A stretch of 64,000 nucleotides of DNA, from assembly GCF_000275845.1 (NCBI RefSeq), contig NW_006766885.1, forward strand, positions 322,436 to 386,435. Direction: 5' to 3'. Numbering within the stretch: position 1 is the stretch's first letter; each line of letters opens with the position of its first letter. Made by a program: the position numbers and the translations under genes. A model generated the notes under the pieces. That model was given only the letters and a program-made list of their open reading frames with translations, was not told where the DNA came from and did no database searches. Positions 56,945 to 64,000 of this stretch are shown piece after piece. The stretch is from Dichomitus squalens LYAD-421 SS1 (Eukaryota; Basidiomycota; Agaricomycetes; Polyporales; Polyporaceae).

Positions 56945-57418
56945 ATGGCCCCAACCCAGTCTAGCGCACCGCTCCTTCCCGTGAACATATCCGAATCCCC
57001 TCTCCTCTCCGGGAGCAGCCTCCTTCCCGACCCGCTGTTCACAACTCTGGCCGGACCTCTCCCCATCATCACTATTGGCCTCTACCCACCGGCTTCTCCT
57101 CGCGTCGAAACCAACCGATTGGGCGCTAGCCGCTCTCGCCCCAAGAGCAAGCTTCTTCCGAAGCTGTCCCTGCCCCCTCTCACTTCACTCGCGCCTACGA
57201 GTCCCGTCACGCCCACAAGTCCTACCTCGCGCATCTCGCCAAAGGAGGTGATCTCCTTGCTGGACCTACTGGAAAGCATGGAGAATGACGTCGCGACGGA
57301 AGTGCAGCGCGTCCGCCTTGGCATCCAGGAGACAAGGACGCTCGTCCAAGCTTGTCGTGCAGACAGTGCCGCTCGAGAGAATGCCAGACGGCGAAGGATG
57401 GAACAGGAGTTGCGCTAG
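56945..57418 (+). CDS. Unrecognised Pro/Ser-rich protein with C-terminal helix (157 aa)
   Basis: Single-exon frame with strong coding composition and a TATA box upstream. I do not recognise the family. The first 100 residues are Pro/Ser/Leu-rich with SP/TP sites (APTSPVTPTSPTSRISP). The last 55 form a predicted amphipathic, probably coiled-coil helix (ISLLDLLESMENDVATEVQR, then ENARRRRMEQELR). There is no signal peptide. It may be a small fungal-specific regulator, but nothing in the context says which. Confidence 0.55.
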   Translation: MAPTQSSAPLLPVNISESPLLSGSSLLPDPLFTTLAGPLPIITIGLYPPASPRVETNRLGASRSRPKSKLLPKLSLPPLTSLAPTSPVTPTSPTSRISPKEVISLLDLLESMENDVATEVQRVRLGIQETRTLVQACRADSAARENARRRRMEQELR

Positions 57419-58164
57419 ACGCGACGACGGATTGACTTTTCGATGCCGGGAAGGCTTATACCGCTGTTGATGGACACGGGGACGGACTGGTTTGAATTCT
57501 TGATTGTACGAACGCCCATTTCACTCCATGTAATGCGAATGTTGTACGCCCTGTCCATGGATCACCGCTTGGCTTTTACAGACCCTTAGGTTGTCGGACC
57601 ACAAGACATTTTCGAGGTATACGACCGAATTCAGGATTACAGGATCATGAGCGCCTTGCCAATCACATCTTCATAAATCATGGACAGTAAGTATTGCGGG
57701 CGACATTTGCTGTACTACTCAAACGTGCGTCATTGAGTCACGAACAAGGATCGTATAGCCTCTGGGATCTGAGAGCATACAATACGAGAGAAGGTGCTCT
57801 GAATGATACTGATGGATCTGAGATAACTACAGTTTAGTCGAGCTCGTGTCTCGCCCCACTGGGCAGGCTAGAGCGCACGCCGCATACAAATGAAAGTCTT
57901 GACCATTCTTCGCCCAACGTTCTCTTACCGCGCACCGGTCTAGAGCACAGGCTAGCTGGAGATGGACGGCGGTGAGAGACTCGGAGCAAGAACGGTCACG
58001 GGCCGGAAGGGCAGATGCTCGACCCTTCCCGATCTGGGACAGTTAGCACGTTAGCAGCACTATAGAAACGGAGGGTCTCCTCATCTCCATCTTTCTCTAT
58101 CTCCTGTACGCCTTAGCCTCCATACTCGCGATCCTACCCCTCGGATACCAGTCCCCCTCTCGCA
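57419..58164. other. Intergenic region before the RPEL gene, no gene seen
   Basis: This 746-nt tandem spacer ends in the pyrimidine-rich promoter/leader (CATCTTTCTCTATCTCC-type) of the RPEL gene. No coding pattern is seen. Confidence 0.45.
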
Positions 58165-58728
58165 ATGTGTACGTCAACGTACCCAATTACCCATGGGGCG
58201 CTCTGTGCTGAGCTGCTCTGCGATATTATCGTGACATACGCATACAGCGAGTACGCAGACCGTCGCCCCTGTCGAGAAGCCCAAGGTCGAGCGCAAGCAG
58301 TCCATTGACCCCCAGACGGTGCAGAAGCTCGAGAAGAGCCTCGCCCACCGCCCAGAGAAGACCGAGCTCGTCGAGCGGAACATCCTCAAAGGTATGTATG
58401 TGGGTCTAAGCGCCGTGGCGCTGAACTGACGGGCGCGGTCGCGACCATCAGATGACAGCGTTGCGCCCGCGTTGCAGGCTGCGAAAGAGAAGTTGCAGCG
58501 GTCACAGCTTGAGGTGAGTGGCGGGGATGCATTGCATACGAGGATCGTACATGCTCAGTAAACGTCGCCTTCAGGACAAGCTGGAGCATGCCCTCCAGGC
58601 ACGTCCAAAGCCAGAGGAGTTGGTGAAGGAGGGTATCCTCAAGGGTACGTACTATCAATCATATGTGCTCCTGCATCTGACATCGACCTCGGAACATCTG
58701 GGCAGATACCGATATTCCCCCTGTTTGA
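58165..58728 (+). CDS. RPEL-repeat protein (100 aa, 5 exons)
   Basis: Small soluble protein built of RPEL repeats, a motif that binds G-actin in animal MRTF/Phactr proteins; the fungal role is not established. Exons: 58165-58168 (4 nt), 58248-58391, 58452-58513, 58575-58644, 58706-58728; 101 codons. Two clear repeats, LEKSLAHRPEKTELVERNIL and LEHALQARPKPEELVKEGIL, are separated by a linker (VAPALQAAKEKLQRSQLE), and the protein ends KDTDIPPV. The start codon lies in a 4-nt coding exon: ATG plus one base, joined across a 79-nt intron. It is convergent with the FAM210-like gene. Confidence 0.82.
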
Positions 58729-58969
58729 AGTTGGGAGTCGTGATGATTAGGGTCTAGGGGCTACGTCATGTAAGATAATTGAATGTTGCACATGAGAAGT
58801 GTGGATGACCCTGTAGTATATCAGCTTGGTCAATGGGAGTGTATATAAGTGGTCGAGTTCAGGCGTACCTTCGCTATTAAGTCCGATATCAGACTGCCGA
58901 ACGACGCTCCCTTCGATCCCAGATATTAGCGTTTGCCCCTCCCACTCCAAGAAATCGTATCCTCCGTCC

Positions 58970-59644
58970 TCAAGACCTGCTATCCCGCCTCTCCCTGATC
59001 TTCTCGCGCATCTCGTTCGCGGCGCGCCGTGCGCCTGAACTCCCAGCCCAGCCCTTCGCACGCAGCCAATGCACAAGCTTGGGAGTAACCGCGGCCGTCA
59101 GCCCAATGCGGACGGGCAGGAAGACTGTCTTGTGGACAGTGTATGCGAGGATGATCATCGCCATGAGGCCCTCATGGCCCCCGTGGCTCGCGCGGGCAGG
59201 TTCCATCTCCTGACGGCCAGGCTCGGGGGGTTTGGAGTGGATGAAGCCGATGAAGTAGTCCTTCACGTCTGCCGCAGCCTTGGCGACATGGTCGGCCCCA
59301 ATGACATTGATGGCGGCAAAGGCGACAGAGAAGTCTATCGCGGAAATTATGAAGTACACGCCGAGCGCGTACCAGCCATACGATTTGATGAGGTGTTTGA
59401 GACGTTGGGAGAGGGTCGCGTTTGGAGGGAGGTTGTAGCTGGACTCGGAACCCTCTGAGCTGCTTCGTGGTGAAGGTGGAGGCGACGAAGTGAGACGTGC
59501 GGGAAAGTGGGAGAAAGGTCGTGAACCCGAGAGGGAGGGGGCATTTCGGGATGCTAGCCGGGTCGTGAGCGGAAGGAGTGGTTGGGACACACGACTCGTG
59601 AGTGCGCGCACGGCGGGGAAGCGCAAGATGAAGCTTCGGACCAT
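58970..59644 (-). CDS. FAM210/DUF1279-domain mitochondrial membrane protein (224 aa)
   Basis: Single-exon gene. The start at 59644 (MVRSFILRFPAVRALTSR) gives an Arg-rich presequence without acidic residues; an upstream in-frame ATG at 59779 is possible but spoils it. A Ser/Pro linker leads to the DUF1279 domain: SQRLKHLIKSYGWYALGVYF then IISAIDFSVAFAAINVIGAD with two hydrophobic segments. After a spacer, LAYTVHKTVFLPVRIGLTAA and VTPKLVHWLRAKGW follow, as in the fungal/animal FAM210 family. Family members act in mitochondria, with links to organelle gene expression. The basic C-terminus ends KIRERRDSRS. Confidence 0.8.
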   Translation of the reverse strand: MVRSFILRFPAVRALTSRVSQPLLPLTTRLASRNAPSLSGSRPFSHFPARLTSSPPPSPRSSSEGSESSYNLPPNATLSQRLKHLIKSYGWYALGVYFIISAIDFSVAFAAINVIGADHVAKAAADVKDYFIGFIHSKPPEPGRQEMEPARASHGGHEGLMAMIILAYTVHKTVFLPVRIGLTAAVTPKLVHWLRAKGWAGSSGARRAANEMREKIRERRDSRS

Positions 59645-60052
59645 GTCCACGAGCGTCGAATGGGTCGAAGGAGGACGAGAGGGGATGAGGAGGAGAGAGG
59701 AGAAGACGGCGAGGTGAGGGGGGAGGATGCCGCTGGCGTCGAGGTGGTGATTTGGCGCGTCGGCGACGAGAGGCGTCATGCGAGCGGCGGACCGGAGACT
59801 ACCGAGGACAGGCACAGCCACCTGCGATTAGATTTTGGATGTTTGGGTTATCGATCGGCGACTTTTGTCGCATTGGCCAATCTGCATGGCCCGCTCGCAG
59901 TATCCACCAGCCAGCAACCAGCTCAGGCTGAGTTCCTCAGCTCTCTCGCCCTCATCCAGCCCCCAGTTCATGCATTCAGAGATTCTGCCGTCCGTCGCCC
60001 GTCACCACCCTCCAGACAGATAGCGTGCCCCTGCTGCTCTTGCCCGGTAACC
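59645..60052. promoter_or_regulatory. Divergent FAM210-like/SPE2 promoter with palindromic CCAAT element
   Basis: This 408-nt region contains ATTGGCCAAT at 59872-59881, a perfect palindrome giving a CCAAT box in both directions, suitable for HAP/NF-Y control of either gene. The part next to SPE2 is the mRNA leader and carries a short upstream ORF, listed separately. Confidence 0.45.
59970..60023 (+). promoter_or_regulatory. Candidate upstream ORF (17 codons) in the SPE2 leader
   Basis: ATG at 59970 opens 17 codons (MHSEILPSVARHHPPDR) and stops 29 nt before the SPE2 start. AdoMet decarboxylase mRNAs of animals and plants carry polyamine-responsive upstream ORFs, but this peptide is not one I recognise. 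Whether it is in the mRNA depends on the transcription start. Confidence 0.35.
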
Positions 60053-61636
60053 ATGTTCGCCGACGATCAACATACCGCTAGCGGCCCTTTCGAGGGTCCA
60101 GAAAAGCTCCTCGAGATCTGGTTCGCGTCCTCACCCGCGGACATCCCCGATGCCCACTCGAGCACCGATGGCAAGTACGGCCTCAGGAAGGTGCCCCGGG
60201 CCGTCTGGGAGGAGATGCTTGACATCGTCAAGTGCAAAATTTTGTCCGTCGTAGAAGGCATGGAGATGGATGCTTATCTTCTCAGGTATGTCCCGGCTAC
60301 GTTTATATACGTCTATATACGTCTCGATCACGGCTCCTTCCGTCCGGAAGACAGTCTCGGGTGAGAGCTCGGCGGGGGCATGGCGCAATGTGTCGATGAT
60401 TCGGTATTGCGTGCGAACGCCCACCGACTCGCGTGCCCAATTCCGCTTTCACGCCCGCCGCTTGTGTAATGTGGCCAACTTTGCTCACGCCCACGTCCTC
60501 TGTCCAGCGAATCTTCGTTCTTTGTGTCTCCACATCGCCTCATTCTGAAGACGTGTGGCACAACACTCAACCTTCTCGGAGTCCCTCGGATACTCGAGAT
60601 TGCTCGTGATGTTGGCTTCCCCACTGTACACCGCTTATTCTACTCTCGTAAAGCCTTCATGTTCCCGGAGAGGCAGCAGGGTCCTCACAGGGAATGGAAG
60701 GCGGAGATAGAGTTCCTCGACAACCTCTTTCCTAATGGATCAGCTTACACCGTAGGCAAGGTCAACGGCGACCATTGGCTTCTATACCTTACCGCCCCCG
60801 GAGAACTCTCATCCGGAAGTGGAGATACCGCGCCCAGCTCGCCGCAATCCGTTTTGCACAACGTGGACGGCGTTGACCCGGAAGCCTCGGACGTGCCACC
60901 ACCAGACACCCCCGCCGAGGAGCGTGAAGATGAAACTGACGATGCCATCGCCTCCGACTATACCATCGAAATCCTGATGACCCACCTATCGCCGGAAGGG
61001 CGCGCCCCCTTCTTCAGCAACTCCTCTCCAGAAGACGGAGATGCGACCGCAGGAGCCGACGCCCTCGCCCTCTCCTCCGACATCGGGATCACCAACATCT
61101 TCCCGTCCAACATCACGACGCTAGATGCGTACTCCTTCACGCCCTGTGGCTACTCGTGCAACGCGCTGCTCAAGTGGCGTCCCGATGCCGGACAGGACCC
61201 CGCTCGCTCCGGAGAAGGGTACTACACGATCCACGTCACCCCAGAAGAAGGCTGGTCATACGCCTCGTTCGAGTGCAACGTGCCGCTCGCGACGAAGCCG
61301 ACCAACAAGCCGACGAGCGTGCCAGACCTCAAGACGCTCATCCGGCGCGTGGTGAACATCTTCCACCCAGGCAAGCTCACCCTGACGCTGTTCATCTCGA
61401 GCAAGGATAACGACGCCGCGGAGGAAGAGGAGGGCGAGACGACTGTCGAGGCGGCCCAGCGCGCATTCAAAGCGGCGCTGACGCTCCCCGCCCACGCGAG
61501 GCGGAAGAGCGAGGGGGAGCTCCAGTGCAACGGGACCGAGGCAGGGGCCGCGGGGCTGTACAAACGCACAGACAAGATCAACTACGAGTTTGGCGGCTAC
61601 GACCTCGCCTTCGCGAGCTTCGAGCTCCGGACGTAG
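60053..61636 (+). CDS. SPE2: S-adenosylmethionine decarboxylase proenzyme (453 aa, 2 exons)
   Basis: Cytosolic pyruvoyl enzyme making decarboxylated AdoMet, the aminopropyl donor for spermidine and spermine. Exons: 60053-60285 and 60508-61636; 454 codons. The self-cleavage motif LLSESSFFVSP is intact: cleavage between E79 and S80 turns S80 into pyruvate. The intron splits codon 78, two residues before that bond. KTCGTTLNLL, the substrate-site region, follows. Family landmarks further on include NIFPSNITTLDAYSFTPCGY and GEGYYTIHVTPEEGWSYASF. An Asp/Glu/Pro-rich insert at about 175-235 is longer than in animal enzymes but common in fungi. Divergent from the FAM210-like gene. Confidence 0.95.
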
Positions 61637-64000
61637 TCGTCAAGAATGCGGTATGAACCCTGCTTGTGAATTATGGATCGTCCCTCGCCCCTTGCTCGCT
61701 CCACTCAAGCCCGCCTTCTCCCCACTTAGGTTTATGTTCATGTCTGCGCTTATGCTGATAATCATATAGCCTGCGGCGCTGTGATCGACCGTACCTCTGG
61801 AGATCGTTGATGTGTTTAGGATGGTTGTGACGTTATTGGAACAAAAATGTCTAGGTGCGACAAGGGCTGCAGTCTATATGATGGGCGCGGCGCGCGATAC
61901 ATTGTGCATCTACGAATCCGTATGGACCGAAATGACCCGGCACGAACCCGGCACGGATGCCGCTTTTGCTCAAAACAGTAATTCAATCGACTTTCGCAGC
62001 GCGCCACTCGTTGAAGTGCGATCATGGTCGGGGCTTCCTCCAGGGCAATCTGCTCGTCCTGGCGTCCTAGACTCTTTAGTGCAGAACACAGCCAGAGCTT
62101 ATCACACAGTACTGTGGCTCCGCGGCGGTTCGTGGATGATTGCTGCAGCCTGCAAGCAGGAGACACAGTTTTGCCTGGGCAGGTTCAAGTTGAGGCTGCT
62201 CCCAGCTGCATGACATGGCTCCGTGAATGGCGGCGGGCGGTCATGCGGGTCCACGTTGGGTCCCCACAACGCCCATCTGTTCAAGCAACAGAACAGGACG
62301 CGGAAACCCCGACCTGTGGTCATCCACCGTCGTGACCCGCAGCGGATGGACGCGTCTGCCATCAGCGATTTGCGATCTCGCACTCAGGTTCGCGAGTGCG
62401 GCCCGCCAGGGCGGTGAATCGCAATGCGCGATGGGCGAGCAGACCTCGAGGCGTTGGAAGCGTCCAACACCATCGATCGAAGCATCTCGAGTTCGTGTAG
62501 GCACGCTAGAATCCTAGTCGCAAGTTGATAGAACGTCGTAAGACATTCAGGTAAGGGGCCCCCCGCACTGTCCTGTCTTGTTCAGCAGACCTTCGTACGT
62601 GATGCACTTAGCGAGCAACGTCTCTCTCTCGAAGAACCCATGTTTCTAGAGGAAATTCTGTGAGCTAGCCGACGCGGGCACGAGCACAACCTTGTTCGCT
62701 TGTTCTGCATTCTACCGTTGTTCTTCTCGGGGGCTGGGCTTGGCCGCAGGCAAGTTGTTTGCACCCCCGAAAATCGGTCACACCCCTAGGGCGGCGGTAT
62801 TGGGAGCGCGTACAGCCCCCTCGGTGCGCACATAAAGTTATGGCATGTTCTACCGAGCTTTCGGGACGTTCTGAGAGGTCATTCCATCGCTCGTTAGCGG
62901 GCGAAAGGGTGCGATTACGTACTATCCCCCGCGGAGCGCGATGTCTCGTCTTCCTCAATACCATCCGCAGAGCTTCCATGAAATGCGCAGGAGGGCCAGC
63001 TGTATTGCCTGGTTGTAAATCACCGGGCTATCTTGTCCTTCTGTCACAGCGAGGTCATGAGCATGTGGAGTTTTTTGAATTATGTCTCGAGATATGATTT
63101 GTACCATGCATACCTGACAGAAGATATACCATGATGCCTGAACCTTGAGGTCACGATGTCGCATCCACCCATGATCTGGGTATGTCGCGGTCCGCCGTGC
63201 GCGATCTTGTGCTGTCGCGGGGTGGGGGACATTGAGTTTGTGGCGGGCGACATACGGCGGACGGTATCTTTTTGACAGATCAAACACGCCTCCGTGCAGA
63301 ACCACGATGGATGCGGTAAACCGGTGTACGGTCTAAACAGTCGCCCAGTCCGGGCCAGCACGGAGTTTGTATTGGATAGCAACGGAGACAGGTGCCTGAT
63401 GAATGAAGCTCCTGTGAAAGGGCCACGCGCCATGGCCGCCGTCGTGGAGGACGAAGTAAGAGGGAGGGCGAGCAACGATCGGTTTCCTGGTGCAACGTCG
63501 GAGGCGGATGCGCAATGCAACGCCGCGACGCTCCCAGTATGGAAGCTGTGGTGTTGAGGTGGTACTTAAGCGACGAGGGGACGCCCACGCACTCCGAGCC
63601 TCCACGCGCCGACCTGGGAACGCACTCGGTCTCTTTCCTACATACCACCGCTTGCGATTGCAGTTTTTACCCATGCCCACCGGCAACCTAGCTCACAAAG
63701 GAGGTTACGGTCCCGCGAGGCTTCCCGCGGGGCTGCTGACACTCATGACGCAGGGTGTCCCTCCTCGGGAAGACTATGCATTCATTCACCGGACAGGATG
63801 CACGCACGCTTCGGCTTCTCGCGCTCTCCAGAGAACGCCTCAGGCTTGCCTCAAGGGTCCGGAGTCTGATGTCAATCAGCTCACCGTCGCCTTCTTGCAT
63901 CATGAGCGCAGTCACTCAATGTCATAGCGGCCGGCGCTCCGATTTCAGGTAGAGAAAGAACGGCGATGGATTCCTTACGACGGTTGTCCCCGGAGCCCAG
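61637..64000. other. 2.4-kb terminal region without a supportable gene
   Basis: This is the SPE2 3' flank and what follows to the window end. Frames of up to 146 codons occur on both strands but they overlap, lack recognisable motifs and lack a coherent intron pattern. A gene beginning outside the window cannot be excluded at the very end. Confidence 0.4.

Noticed and set aside
63280..63927. Opposing 120-150 codon frames near the window end
   Set aside because: Frames overlap on both strands, lack motifs and may be chance in GC-rich sequence.
1..64000. CRISPR arrays, insertion sequences, long terminal repeats or bacterial operons
   Set aside because: No regularly spaced repeats, terminal inverted repeats, transposase or reverse-transcriptase motifs were seen; gene structure is plainly fungal.

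Overview
The window is eukaryotic nuclear DNA from a filamentous basidiomycete, most likely an Agaricomycete (Polyporales-type). The evidence is compact gene spacing, many introns of about 50-60 nt with GT..AG ends, several micro-exons, a Zn(II)2Cys6 regulator, a fungal-type arginine carbamoyl-phosphate synthase with an attenuator-peptide leader, RAX2, and an expanded-type G-alpha protein. Gene models were built by hand: exons were joined only where GT..AG sites, phase and family alignment agreed. Nearly all models add up to an exact multiple of three.

0-17 kb is a genome-stability neighbourhood. It holds a 5'-partial TEN1 (telomere CST subunit), a 1226-residue Rad5/HLTF-like helicase-ubiquitin ligase (PARP zinc finger, HIRAN, SNF2, RING), and ELG1 (PCNA unloader). 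These are flanked by two same-strand paralogues of a Cdc1/Ted1-type metallophosphoesterase with identical intron positions and phases. The second paralogue has lost metal-site residues.

17-26 kb: an intron-containing tRNA-Leu(CAA), an unrecognised acidic protein, CPA1 with a spliced upstream ORF resembling the arginine attenuator peptide, a BSD-domain (Dos2-like) protein and a Zn2Cys6 transcription factor. 27-36 kb: a 1793-residue disordered nuclear-looking protein, a complex I NDUFB2-like subunit and a divergent G-alpha protein. 36-38.6 kb has no confident gene.

38.6-48 kb: RPS18, an unrecognised protein, HAP2 (NF-YA) divergently paired with THO1, a decayed GMC oxidoreductase, and REI1. 48.7-61.6 kb: RAX2 with a C-terminal SH3 domain, an intradiol (hydroxyquinol-type) dioxygenase, an NDUFB11/ESSS-like complex I subunit, a Pro/Ser-rich unrecognised protein, an RPEL-repeat protein, a FAM210/DUF1279 mitochondrial membrane protein and SPE2 (AdoMet decarboxylase). 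61.6-64 kb shows no supportable gene.

I saw no CRISPR array, no intact transposon and no virus. The most interesting signals are the CPA1 leader peptide, the phosphoesterase paralogue that looks catalytically dead, the PARP-finger/Rad5 fusion, the G-alpha lacking the catalytic Gln, and the RAX2-SH3 architecture.
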